Shown here one piece after another: positions 8,427-19,877 of a stretch of 44,369 bases of DNA. The stretch comes from Actinomyces sp. (GTDB lineage Bacteria > Actinomycetota > Actinomycetes > Actinomycetales > Actinomycetaceae). Positions within the stretch are counted from its first letter, which is position 1; every line of letters starts with the position of its first letter. The notes beneath the pieces are model-generated. The model saw only the letters and a list, made by a program, of their open reading frames with translations. It was not told the origin of the DNA and made no database searches. The position numbers were made by a program, and so were the translations under genes. Location: positions 1 through 44,369 of the forward strand of contig NZ_JAUMUL010000025.1 in the NCBI RefSeq assembly GCF_030530635.1. The letters are read 5' to 3'.

Positions 8427-9485
8427 ATGTCTGCCATCCCGGCGCCCGATCCCGCTGTTCTCGCTTCACTGAAGGGGCGCAGCTTCCTGCGGGAGCTGGA
8501 CTTCACGCCGCAGGAGTGGACGGCTCTGATCGCTCTGGCGGCAGGTTTGAAGGCGGACAAGCGGGCCGGTCGGGAGACCCAGCACTTGGTGGGCAAGAAC
8601 ATCGCGCTGATCTTTGAGAAGACCTCAACGCGTACGCGTTGCTCCTTCGAGGTCGCCGCCCACGATCAGGGTGCTCACGTCACTTACCTGGATCCGTCAG
8701 GCTCCCAGATCGGGCACAAGGAGTCGGTGGCGGACACCGCCCGGGTACTGGGTCGGATGTTCGACGGTATCGAATACCGGGGTGACTCCCAGGCCAAGGT
8801 TGATCAGCTGGCCGAGCTGTCGGGGGTGCCGGTGTGGAACGGGTTGACCGATGACTGGCACCCCACCCAGATGCTGTGCGACTGCCTGACCATGCTGGAG
8901 CACACCGACAAGCCCGCGGGCGAGATCGCCTACGCCTACGTCGGTGACGCCCGCTTCAACATGGGTCGTTCCCTGTTGGTGGCCGGTGCTCTGCTCGGTG
9001 CCGATGTGCGCATTGTTGCTCCCAGGCAGTTGTGGCCCGATGACGAGTGTGTGGCCGCAGCCCGGGCCGTGGCCGCGGGCACCGGTGCGCGCATCACGCT
9101 CACCGAGTCCGTGGACGCGGGCGTGGCCGGGGTGGATTTCGTGCACACCGACATCTGGGTGTCCATGGGGGAGCCCAAGGACGTGTGGACCGAGCGCATT
9201 GAGCTGCTGCGGGACTACCAGGTGGGCGCCGCCCTGATGGCCAGGGCGGGACAGCAGGCGAAGTTCATGCACTGCCTGCCCTCCTACCACAACCGGCAGA
9301 CCAGTATCGGGGAGGAGATCTACCAGGCCACCGGCATGGATGGCCTGGAGGTGACCGAGGACGTCTTCGAGTCCGCGGCCTCCATCGTGTTCGACCAGGC
9401 CGAGAACCGCATGCACACCATCAAAGCCGTAATGGTCGCCACCCTGGCCGACCGCAGGGACTCGGCGCAGCCGGTAGCCGGATAG
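8427..9485 (+). CDS. argF: Ornithine carbamoyltransferase
   Basis: A 352-residue enzyme joining carbamoyl phosphate and L-ornithine to citrulline (or the reverse in the arginine deiminase pathway). It shows the carbamoyl-phosphate motif STRTR (67-71), DDWHPTQ, and the ornithine-loop motif HCLP (282-285). The C-terminal AENRMHTIKAVMVATL is shared by E. coli ArgI-like and catabolic ArcB-like enzymes. AAAGGACC lies about eight bases before ATG 8427. No other arginine or arc gene is nearby, so biosynthetic versus catabolic role cannot be settled from context. It is a stand-alone gene, convergent with the hydrolase gene at 9543-11501. Confidence 0.93.
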   Translation: MSAIPAPDPAVLASLKGRSFLRELDFTPQEWTALIALAAGLKADKRAGRETQHLVGKNIALIFEKTSTRTRCSFEVAAHDQGAHVTYLDPSGSQIGHKESVADTARVLGRMFDGIEYRGDSQAKVDQLAELSGVPVWNGLTDDWHPTQMLCDCLTMLEHTDKPAGEIAYAYVGDARFNMGRSLLVAGALLGADVRIVAPRQLWPDDECVAAARAVAAGTGARITLTESVDAGVAGVDFVHTDIWVSMGEPKDVWTERIELLRDYQVGAALMARAGQQAKFMHCLPSYHNRQTSIGEEIYQATGMDGLEVTEDVFESAASIVFDQAENRMHTIKAVMVATLADRRDSAQPVAG

Positions 9486-9542
9486 CCCCTGCAGCGTGCC
9501 CGGCGCGGGGTAATCATCGGCGCCAAGCGCGCAGACCTTGGG

Positions 9543-11501
9543 TCAGGCGCCGTAACGGCCCACCTCGGGGTGCGCCTCCAAGTCGACGATGGGCAGTACC
9601 ACCGCGCTGGGGTGGTCGGCGTCGTGCAGTACCCGCATGCTCACCGGGGTGCCACCAGACGGGTCGCAGACGCTATAGCGCGGCCAGTTCGAGCCGGCCA
9701 GGTTCACGCGCAGCCGGTGCCCGGCCGGCAGGTGCACACCGGTGGACCACATGTCCACAGTCACTTCAACGGGCTCGCCCGGTGAGAGCGGGTCGCGTCT
9801 ATCCAGACCGGCACGGGCGCTGAGCCGCAGGACGCCGTCGGTCAGCAGGGTTGAGGTACCATCCGGGACCACATCGGTCAAAGTGACGTGCAGGTGGGCG
9901 TCGACGGCGTCCGCCGCCACCCAGGCGTGCAGCCGTACCGCCCCGAGAATCGTCACCGGCTCCACCCGCGGCGCGCTGGAGAAGACGGCCACGTCCCCAC
10001 GTGCCTCAACGTTGCGCTGATCATGCGGCCCGGCGCTGCCCGGCGGCCCCATCAGCATCTGGCCGCCCGCGGTGGGCACCGGGTCTGCCGGATCGTGCAC
10101 CCAGGCGGTCCAACCCGCAGCGTCCGCGGTGGCATCGAAACCTGAAACGTCGTCCCGCCCCGCCTCGACGCCGGGCGTGTGCAACGCCCCGCCTGCGCCC
10201 AGGCGCCAGGTCTGTTCGACGGCGTCGGGAGCCGGCCAGGAGGGAAGGTCTATCCAGCGATTCGCGCCCATGACGTAGACCCGCACCGGATCGTGCGGCA
10301 GCCGCTCCGCCGCCCGCTCATCCCCGAGGGCCGCCTTCCAGAAGTCCAGGCTCAGCTCGCCCAGGCCGACGTCGTCAATGCCGCCGCCGGGGAAGTCGCG
10401 CCCGGCCAGCTGCCCGTCGAAAGTAAGATGCGTCCACGGGCCGACCACCAGGCGCACATCCCCGGTCCGACCCCGAGCGGCCGCGCCCGCGGACATGGCC
10501 GTGAAATTGCGCAGAGTGCCGCCCTGGAACAGGTCGTACCAGCCGGACACGTGCAGCGTCGGCACATCCACGCCCGCCAGGCCGTCCACCGGGTAGGCGA
10601 GATGCTCCCAATACGCGTCGCGCAGCGGGTGCTTGACCCAGTCGACCACGTGCCCGCCGGCCCGGTGCGACGTCGCCAGGTCCCGGGCCGCCTGCGCGAT
10701 CCCGACCCGCTCCAGGTAGGGCGTGAATGCCTCAACCGGTTCGGGCAGGGTCTCCTGTGGGGCGTCCGGGCGCCCGTCACGCCAAAGTCCGGTGCGCACC
10801 TGCTGGCGCGCCCACTCATATGACGGCCCCTCCAGCAGTACGCCGCCGCGCATGGCCAGATCGTCGTCGTAGGTGGAGGGAGACACCCAGGCTGTCATGG
10901 CGGCCAGATGTTCGGTGCTGGCCAGCGCGGCAGTGAACTGGGTGGTGGTCAGGTAGGAGTTGCCGAAGGTCAGTACCCGCCCGTCACACCAGGGCAGGGA
11001 GGCCAGGGCTGCACGCGTGGCGGTGCCGTCGGCGGCCTCATCGAAGTAGAAGTGGAAGTCGCCATCGGAGATGTCCGTGCCGCGGCAGGCCTGGGCGACC
11101 ACCGCGAAGCCCTCGGCAATGGCCCGGTCCAGGCTCACATTCGCCTGCATGCCCAGCACGCCCGCCATCAGCCCGGGTGTGGCCGGGTCGGCGCCGGACA
11201 CCTCAGCCACCATGGGCCGCCAGGCCCCGAAATACGGACACCGGGCGAGTAGCACCGGGTGGGTGCCGTCGTCGTCCGGCCGCACCACGTCGGCCCGCAG
11301 CACGGTCCCGTCCGGCATCGGGGTCACCAACACCTCGTGGATGGCGCAGGAGGCGGGGCCACCGGGTGCGGGCAGCTTCAGGGCGGCACGCACGGAGGCC
11401 GGGATGGCTCCGGCCGGCCCGGCCTCCGTGCGTCCCGACGACGGCGAGCGCCGGCCCCGGGTCGGTTCCGGCTGCGCGGCGGTGCGACTGTTGTTAGACA
11501 T
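9543..11501 (-). CDS. CocE/NonD family hydrolase (X-Pro peptidase S15-like)
   Basis: A 652-residue alpha/beta-hydrolase of the cocaine esterase / X-Pro dipeptidyl-peptidase family. The nucleophile is S182 in FGNSYL. The acid residue is expected in SGWYDLFQGGTLRNF, and the histidine in VGPWTH. The C-terminal ~230 residues form the jelly-roll domain (with VTVDMWSTGVHLPAGHRLR). The start at ATG 11501 (MSNNSRTAAQ) is preferred over a longer frame because AGGAG lies nine bases upstream and the upstream gene stops at 11513. No signal peptide, so it is cytoplasmic. It is the last gene of the GH78 - MFS - carboxylesterase - CocE unit, 11 bases after the esterase. It may remove acyl groups from imported glycosides; that role is inferred from context only. 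Confidence 0.85.
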   Translation of the reverse strand: MSNNSRTAAQPEPTRGRRSPSSGRTEAGPAGAIPASVRAALKLPAPGGPASCAIHEVLVTPMPDGTVLRADVVRPDDDGTHPVLLARCPYFGAWRPMVAEVSGADPATPGLMAGVLGMQANVSLDRAIAEGFAVVAQACRGTDISDGDFHFYFDEAADGTATRAALASLPWCDGRVLTFGNSYLTTTQFTAALASTEHLAAMTAWVSPSTYDDDLAMRGGVLLEGPSYEWARQQVRTGLWRDGRPDAPQETLPEPVEAFTPYLERVGIAQAARDLATSHRAGGHVVDWVKHPLRDAYWEHLAYPVDGLAGVDVPTLHVSGWYDLFQGGTLRNFTAMSAGAAARGRTGDVRLVVGPWTHLTFDGQLAGRDFPGGGIDDVGLGELSLDFWKAALGDERAAERLPHDPVRVYVMGANRWIDLPSWPAPDAVEQTWRLGAGGALHTPGVEAGRDDVSGFDATADAAGWTAWVHDPADPVPTAGGQMLMGPPGSAGPHDQRNVEARGDVAVFSSAPRVEPVTILGAVRLHAWVAADAVDAHLHVTLTDVVPDGTSTLLTDGVLRLSARAGLDRRDPLSPGEPVEVTVDMWSTGVHLPAGHRLRVNLAGSNWPRYSVCDPSGGTPVSMRVLHDADHPSAVVLPIVDLEAHPEVGRYGA

Positions 11502-11512
11502 GATGCGGGCTC

Positions 11513-13228
11513 CTATTGCGCGGATTCGGCGTCGACCAGCATGGCCAGCTCCAGGGGATAGATGAACTCGTCGACGGCGCCGGCGGGGGCGGCCGGGCCG
11601 CCGTAGCGGCGTCCAGTTCCGGACCGTGCCCAGGGCTCCCAGCCCGGGTCGCCATCGCGGATGAATCGCACCCAGTCGGCGTGCATGACATCGGCCAGCG
11701 TTTGCGGGCGTGGCGAGCCTTGGACGCCGTCGGCATGCGGGTGGGTCAGGCAGTCGAAGACGAAGGGCACTTCCATGCAGTGTGCGGACAGGCCGCCCTC
11801 CGGAGCGGGCAGCACCGAGCACCAGGAGAAGTCGTACACCCAGGTGCGATCGGCCGCGACCGGATCGGCGCCGCGCCGCCGCACCCACTGAAGTACCGGG
11901 AGGCGGAACAGGCCGTTGGAGACCACCTGGCCCACCAGCAGCTCCTCGTCGCCGGCCAGTTCCGGGTAGGCGGCAACCAGCTGCTCAATGCGCTCCGGGC
12001 GCATGCCCGCCTCGGCCAACAGCTCCCTGGTGCTGCGCCCGTCCAGCTCCCCGGCCAGCGCCCGACCGATGGGGGTGAGCTCGTGGCGCACTCCGCCGCA
12101 CAGGACCGGCACATCCGCCGCCGCGCTCGCCGCGTCCAGGGAGGCGGCGGGGATGATGCCCCCGTCCACCACCGGCATGAAGGTGCGGGAGATGGCCCGG
12201 GGCGGACGGATGAAACGCGACAGATCGGCGGTAACGTCGAACAGCGGGAACTCCCGGCCGAGCTGCTCCGAGACGTCCAGTACCCGCTCCTCCGACACGG
12301 AGCGCCAGCCCGCCAGGTCAGGGGTGATGCCGGCGATCTGGGCGGCCCGCTCCCCGATGACCCGGGCGTCGGCGGTGGTCGCCGCCGTCGTGCCGCCCGA
12401 CTCGCAGATCACCCCGTGCAGCAGGCCGCGGGCGCGCGGAGAGTGCAGCAGCACCAGGGCGGATGCGCCCCCGGCGCTCTGCCCGCCGACGGTGATCCAC
12501 TCCGGGTCCCCACCGAAGGCGGCGATGTTGTCCCGCACCCACTCCAGGGCGAGGATCTGGTCCAGCACACCGCGGTTGACCGGGGCGTCGGAGCCGGGGA
12601 TCCAACCGAAGCCGTCGAATCCGAGCCGGTAGGACACGTTCACGGTGACCACGCCGTCGCGGTTGAAGGCGGCCCCGTCGTAGTAGGGGCTGGCCGGGCT
12701 GCCCGCGTAGAAGCCGCCGCCGTGTATCCACACCAGTACCGGTAGGCGGGCGCCCACATCCCCTGGAGCCGGGGTGAAGACATTCACCGCGAGGATGTCA
12801 GCGCCCGGTATGGACGGTTCGGGGATGGCGGTGGTCTCCCCGAAGGGGCGCCGTTGCGGGGTGGGGCCGGGACGGGTGGCATCCCGGATACCGTCCCAGC
12901 GCCTGCGCCGCACCGGCGCCAGGAAGCGGCGTGGACCGGTCGGTGGCTCGGCGAAGGGGATGGCGTAGAAGGCGGCGGAGCGGGTGAAGCGGGCGTAGTC
13001 GGCGTCGGCCTGGTCGACGACGGTCCGGCCGGGGCTGTCGGCACCGGCCGGACCATTGCTGGCCCCGGTGGCCGAGGGCATCGCCCGGGATGCGGGCGCG
13101 GCACCGGATGCGGAGACGATGCGCCGCCACGCCCCGCGCACCGCCCCGCAGGGGGCAGGGACTACCGGGCCCACGTCGGCTACGGGAACCGCAATCGGTG
13201 TGTCGGCCGGGTGCGTGGCGGCGGACAT
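11513..13228 (-). CDS. Type B carboxylesterase (p-nitrobenzyl esterase-like)
   Basis: A 571-residue carboxylesterase. The oxyanion motif HGGGFYAGS is followed by the nucleophile S251 in GQSAGGAS, with the family sequence YRLGFDGF and an LEWVRDNIAAFGGDP stretch before it. The N-terminal ~90 residues are Ala/Pro-rich and longer than usual, but are not a signal peptide. The start ATG 13228 is one base after the transporter's TGA (TGACATG), so translation is coupled to the upstream MFS gene. The downstream hydrolase starts 11 bases after its stop. Being locked between a transporter and a second hydrolase behind a rhamnosidase suggests cytoplasmic de-esterification of an imported rhamnoside (inference). 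Confidence 0.88.
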   Translation of the reverse strand: MSAATHPADTPIAVPVADVGPVVPAPCGAVRGAWRRIVSASGAAPASRAMPSATGASNGPAGADSPGRTVVDQADADYARFTRSAAFYAIPFAEPPTGPRRFLAPVRRRRWDGIRDATRPGPTPQRRPFGETTAIPEPSIPGADILAVNVFTPAPGDVGARLPVLVWIHGGGFYAGSPASPYYDGAAFNRDGVVTVNVSYRLGFDGFGWIPGSDAPVNRGVLDQILALEWVRDNIAAFGGDPEWITVGGQSAGGASALVLLHSPRARGLLHGVICESGGTTAATTADARVIGERAAQIAGITPDLAGWRSVSEERVLDVSEQLGREFPLFDVTADLSRFIRPPRAISRTFMPVVDGGIIPAASLDAASAAADVPVLCGGVRHELTPIGRALAGELDGRSTRELLAEAGMRPERIEQLVAAYPELAGDEELLVGQVVSNGLFRLPVLQWVRRRGADPVAADRTWVYDFSWCSVLPAPEGGLSAHCMEVPFVFDCLTHPHADGVQGSPRPQTLADVMHADWVRFIRDGDPGWEPWARSGTGRRYGGPAAPAGAVDEFIYPLELAMLVDAESAQ

Positions 13229-13229
13229 G

Positions 13230-14663
13230 TCACTTGACCTTCTTCACCGGGTAGATCGCCAGGGCCGCCAATAGCAGCATGGCCATGGCGAAGATGTAGA
13301 TCATGCGGTATCCCGTGGCGCCGGCGATGCGGGCAACGAACTGGCCGGCGATCACAGGGGCCAGCATCTGACCGATATTCGTGGCCACATTCGCCACGCC
13401 CAGGTCACGGCCGGCGGCCTCCGGGTCAGGCAACACATCGATGAACAGAGCCTGGTCCACGGTCATAAAAGCGCCGAAGGCGAATCCGGACAGGGCCGAC
13501 ATGATCAGCAGACTCACCACCGACGGCCAGACGGCGGGCAGCACGTACAAGGCCGCCAGGGCGAAGGAGGAATAGATGACGAAAGGCTTGCGCCGCCCCA
13601 GCTTGTCAGACATTCGGCCCGAGACGAGCATCATGATGATCATGCCGGGCATGGCCACCAGACCCAGGATCGGCGCCATGGCATTGGCCTCCGCCTGGGT
13701 GAGGGCCGGTTGCACATAGGACTGGAGGATGTACAGGTTGAAGGTGGTGGATGAGGTGTATCCCAGGAACATGAGCAGGCGGGCGATCCACACCCAGCGG
13801 TAGTCGCGGTCCCGCAGGGCGATAGTGAACCCGATGATGAAGGCCTTGGCATCGAAGTGCGGCAGTTCCAGTTCCTTGGAGGAACGGTCCCGGGCCAGCA
13901 GCACGAAGCAGGCGGCACCGAAGGCCACCAGGATGGCGAAGATGTAGTAGGCGTCCAGGCCCATGGCGTTGAAGGCGTTGCCTGCTACCAGTGAGCCCGC
14001 CAGCCCGCCGATCATGGTGCCGAGACCGGCGAAGGCTGAGACCGTGGCCAGCCGGTTCTCCGGAGTGCGGTCGGCGATGGTGGTGACCAGCGGTGCCTGC
14101 ATGAAGTTCAGGGCCACCTGCGCCACCACCCAGAAGACGGTGATCAGCAGGATGGTGGTGGAGTAGCGCAGCCCGATCATGAGCAGGGCGCCCACGAATC
14201 CGCCCGCGCAGATCCAGAAGGAGCGCCGCCCCCAGCGCGAGCGCCACCGGTCGGACAGGACACCGACGATCGGCTGGGCGAACATGGTGAACAAGGAGCC
14301 GATCGCGGCGACCACGGACATCGCGGAGGCGCGGGCGCCGTCGTACCGATCGTAGATATCCATCAACTCGGCGGCGTCCGCTCCCGTGTAGGTGCCGGAG
14401 GCGAGCTGTTGGAGAACCTGCGCGTTTACATGCGGGTAATCGCCGAAGAACACCTGGAACTCCACCATCTGCACCTGGTTGGGCAGCAGAATTCCGGGGA
14501 TGGCGGAGTAGCACGAGAACAGGAACATGCCCGCGATCGTGTAGGCGAACAGGTACTGGTAGAAGGGCCGGCCGCCCAGGTACTTCATGGAGGTGCCGGG
14601 GCGGGTGGGCTCTTGAATATTGGGGTCCTTACCCACCTGTGGGACCGCGTGCGCTCGGGACAT
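13230..14663 (-). CDS. MFS/GPH-type sugar transporter
   Basis: A 477-residue, 12-helix permease. The cytoplasmic loop between helices 2 and 3 reads GVLSDRWRSRWGRRSFW and the equivalent loop in the second half reads SGRMSDKLGRRKPF, as in major facilitator sugar permeases. A hydrophilic loop after the first helix (about residues 55-100, with DYPHVNAQVLQQL) is larger than usual. The start ATG 14663 (MSRAHAV) is set by AAGGAG five bases upstream. It sits 112 bases after the GH78 stop and one base before the carboxylesterase start, in one operon. It presumably imports the glycoside that the neighbouring enzymes degrade. It is similar in type to the transporter at 26571-27956. Confidence 0.88.
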   Translation of the reverse strand: MSRAHAVPQVGKDPNIQEPTRPGTSMKYLGGRPFYQYLFAYTIAGMFLFSCYSAIPGILLPNQVQMVEFQVFFGDYPHVNAQVLQQLASGTYTGADAAELMDIYDRYDGARASAMSVVAAIGSLFTMFAQPIVGVLSDRWRSRWGRRSFWICAGGFVGALLMIGLRYSTTILLITVFWVVAQVALNFMQAPLVTTIADRTPENRLATVSAFAGLGTMIGGLAGSLVAGNAFNAMGLDAYYIFAILVAFGAACFVLLARDRSSKELELPHFDAKAFIIGFTIALRDRDYRWVWIARLLMFLGYTSSTTFNLYILQSYVQPALTQAEANAMAPILGLVAMPGMIIMMLVSGRMSDKLGRRKPFVIYSSFALAALYVLPAVWPSVVSLLIMSALSGFAFGAFMTVDQALFIDVLPDPEAAGRDLGVANVATNIGQMLAPVIAGQFVARIAGATGYRMIYIFAMAMLLLAALAIYPVKKVK

Positions 14664-14775
14664 GGGAACTCCTTCGTTCTCGTGCGGGTATTCTCCTAGC
14701 GTCTCACGAATTTCAGTGGCGAGTAGCTCTTTGGCTATCGGTTTTTCTGAACCGGGCCTCGGTTCGGGCCTGCGC

Positions 14776-17721
<2,946 letters not shown>

Positions 17722-17756
17722 GGTGTGGCTCCGTCTGCGGTGACGAGGGGCGGGCG

Positions 17757-17799
17757 TTGAAACGACTCAAAGGTTAATTGTTGAGGCGGGTGCAGTCAA
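17757..17799 (-). promoter_or_regulatory. Promoter with LacI-type operator for the GH78 operon
   Basis: On the minus strand -35 TTGACT (17799-17794) is followed after 17 bases by -10 TAACCT (17776-17771). TTGAAACGACTCAA (17757-17770) is directly adjacent and would cover the start point. Its core TGAA-ACGA-CTCA is a central-CG dyad, the form bound by LacI-family repressors. The same dyad, TGAA-TCGT-TTCA, precedes the paralogous GH78 gene at 24597-24608. Confidence 0.6.
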
Positions 17800-17873
17800 C
17801 GCGTTTTCGCAGGCACCTTGGCATGAGCTGCCTCGCGCGTGTTGCACATCGGCTTCCTGGTTGGCGGCAGCCC

Positions 17874-17957
17874 GGCAGGCGGTGGCCGTAGCGCGCGTCG
17901 AAGACGACCCGGCAGGAGGTGTCCGAAGCGCGCGTCGAAGACCGCCCAGCAGGCCTG
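17874..17957. repeat. 37-bp tandem repeat, two and a bit copies
   Basis: Two copies of a 37-base unit start at 17874 (GGCAGGCGGTGGCC...) and 17911 (GGCAGGAGGTGTCC...), both containing GCGCGCGTCGAAGAC. A third, partial copy starts at 17948 (AGCAGG). It lies in the gene-free 17800-18213 spacer upstream of the GH78 promoter. No coding function is visible. Confidence 0.65.
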
Positions 17958-18021
17958 AGGACGACCTCGTGCGCCCGAAGACGTCCTCGCGGTCCCTATA
18001 ACGACCCCGCCCGGTCGTTCG

Positions 18022-18165
18022 AGCACGTTCTCCTCATCCTGGGTGCGCCCCTGAGCGGGCCAGCACGTTCTCCTCATCCCGAATACGACCACGGCAGCCC
18101 GAATACGACCTCCTCATCCCGAATACGACTCTGGGCGGGCGAACACGTCTTCTTCGGCCCGAGAT
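18022..18165. repeat. Degenerate 20-bp-period array (copy C)
   Basis: AGCACGTTCTCCTCATCC occurs at 18022-18039 and 18062-18079 (period 40). CCCGAATACGAC(C/T) occurs at 18078, 18098 and 18118 (period 20). 18139-18165 matches the repeat near 217-243. This is the best preserved of three related gene-free arrays in the window. Confidence 0.6.
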
Positions 18166-18213
18166 CGACCTTCACCCGTGCGGGTGTTCGCCGTGCTTGA
18201 AACTCGAGCCGCA

Positions 18214-19248
18214 CTACTCCCACAGGCCGAGAACGCGGCGGGCGTGCAGCGTCACGCTTGGCGGCATGTGCTTCATGATTCTGGAGGTCAGCCGCTCCTC
18301 ATCGTTGAGGTCTGCGTACGTCACTCGCATGAACGACCAGCCCATGGCGCCGATGGCGTCCTGCCGGAGCTTCTCCTCCCAGACATCGTCGTTGACGCTG
18401 TACTTGCTACGGCCGTCGAACTCGATCGCCAGCCGCAGATCCGGCCAGGCGAGGTCGAGGAAGCGCTGGCCGCCGGCTTCGAGCAGGATTTCGTACTGCA
18501 GCTCCGGCGGCGGCAGCCCGAGTGCCACAACCAGCCGCCGGGTCAGGCTTTCACCGGGTGACTCCGAGAAGGGGCTCGCCATGGCGACGACGGCGCGGGC
18601 GCGCACCGCTCCCCGGCGTGGTCCTTCGGCGTCCACCGCCGCCAGCAACTGGGGGCGGACGCGCTCCCACCGGGCCTGCGCCTGCTGTGGCTTGAAGCGG
18701 TCGGGGCGGCACAGCGCCCGCATGGCCGAATCGACGATCGTGATCGACTCGCGCGCAGGCAGATCGAAGGCGCAGTCGACCGCCGTTCTCAGCAGGGTCG
18801 TGACCGGTAGCCCGTTGACCGCCTCCACATCTTCGGGCTGCAGGCGGGAGCGACGGCGTCTCAGGCTGACGGCACGACCCGCCCCGGAAAGATGTGGAAG
18901 GCTCCCATCTGCGAAGTCGATGGGAGACAACGGTTGTCGGGCACGCTTGGGATTCGTAGGTACCGCAATGCGAATATCGGTCTCGCCGCGGCGCAGCCAC
19001 AGGCCGTGTACGAGTGCCGCAGCCTCATGAGTGAGTACAACCGCGGATCTGGCTGAGTGAATCGCGGCGACGCAGCGGGCCAGGCCAACCTCGCGCTGCT
19101 ACGCCCACACCGCCTGCCCGGTAGTCGGAAACAGGCTGACGCCGGGGGAGATCTGTACGCGGGTGTCCACGGTCCGAGCTCTGCTGGGGCGCCCGGCGTA
19201 GGCGAAGTCAATCGTGGGTAGCGGAGGCGGCGCGGGGATGGTGTCCAT
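18214..19248 (-). pseudogene. DUF559/AbiEi-like protein gene broken by an in-frame TAG
   Basis: Reading from ATG 19248 (MDTIPAPPPL) the frame is open to a TAG at 19101-19099 and then continues, in the same frame and without another stop, to 18214. The downstream part begins QREVGLARCVAAIHSAR and keeps coding through VLTHEAAALVHGLW. This matches the usual build of these actinobacterial proteins: an AbiEi-like N-terminal half and a C-terminal DUF559 (Vsr-like nuclease fold) half with FLDLAWPDLRLAIEFDGRSKY. The acidic and basic residues of that fold (D in DLAWPD, E and D in IEFDG, K in SKY) are intact. One base change therefore splits a ~344-codon gene. The C-terminal part alone could start at TTG 18930, but no good binding site is seen. 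Function unknown; defence or antitoxin-like roles are only suggested by the fold. Confidence 0.7.
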
Positions 19249-19356
19249 GAACCGATACTCGGGCTGCTGCGGCGTCCGTGCACGCGCAGCCAGCAAGTTC
19301 TCCACAGGTGGCCGGTTGACCCTGCGGCGAAGAAGAGTTGTGGACGCCGGCGGCGA

Positions 19357-19638
19357 TTGCTGCGGACCAAGGATCCGCAGCGGTCGACGGCACTATCGGC
19401 CGCAGATGGGGAGGGCTACCTGTTGACCTATTTCGGCGGTGCACAGCCCTATCGGGCCACGGTCACGGTGCCGGCGGGCCGTACCGGGGCGTTAGATGTC
19501 ATCGACACGTGGAACATGACGGTGGAGCAGGTCGCGACTGGGGTGAGCGGCGGGGTTGAGGTGCCGCTGCCGAGCCGTCCGTGGATGGCGGTGCGAGTGC
19601 GCTGCGACTGGATTGGCGGGTGTTCTTGCATGCAATAG
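19357..19638 (+). pseudogene. C-terminal remnant of a DUF5605/DUF5060-type glycosidase
   Basis: The frame ending with TAG at 19636-19638 encodes GEGYLLTYFGG, then VDVIDTWNMTV-like ALDVIDTWNMTV and PLPSRPWMAVRV. These are the closing strands of DUF5605 domains found at the end of DUF5060/apiosidase-like glycoside hydrolases. Only the last ~75 residues (from about 19405) are recognisable; the barrel is absent, and the sequence upstream belongs to another, oppositely oriented gene. It is the scar of a deleted carbohydrate-active gene, consistent with the locus theme. Confidence 0.5.
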
Positions 19639-19721
19639 TCGTTGGGATGAACCCGTCCGATCTTGAGTTTTCGTTGGTATTATGCGGAATTGTCGGTTGG
19701 GCCTGGAGTTGGGTGGTATGG

Positions 19722-19758
19722 CTCCAGTGTGCAACGGGTGCCTCGTTGCACACTGGAG
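19722..19758. terminator. Perfect 15-bp hairpin
   Basis: CTCCAGTGTGCAACG (19722-19736) pairs perfectly with CGTTGCACACTGGAG (19744-19758) around a seven-base loop. It lies between the DUF5605 remnant (plus) and the GH43 stop (minus) and could serve as a bidirectional terminator. AGTGTGCAAC recurs at 19831-19840. There is no T-run. Confidence 0.5.
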
Positions 19759-19877
19759 GCGGCTCATAGCTGTCGGCGGCCTCAGCAGAACCGCGGAAAC
19801 ATGCGGATCGGGGATTGGACTCTGAGGAGAAGTGTGCAACCGGTCAATCAGGCTCATCCTGCCCGAGCCTGACGTGT

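Noticed and set aside
14749..14765. GAACCG-CGGTTC hairpin between the GH78 and MFS genes as terminator
   Set aside because: The stem is only six base pairs, there is no T-run on the minus strand, and the flanking genes look like one transcriptional unit.
19099..19305. Separate small gene of 68 codons
   Set aside because: It is in frame with, and directly upstream of, the DUF559-like sequence; a single TAG separates them, so it is the N-terminal part of the broken gene.
17722..19877. Insertion sequence or prophage remnant
   Set aside because: No transposase, integrase or target-site duplication was seen; the region holds tandem repeats and two broken cellular genes only.
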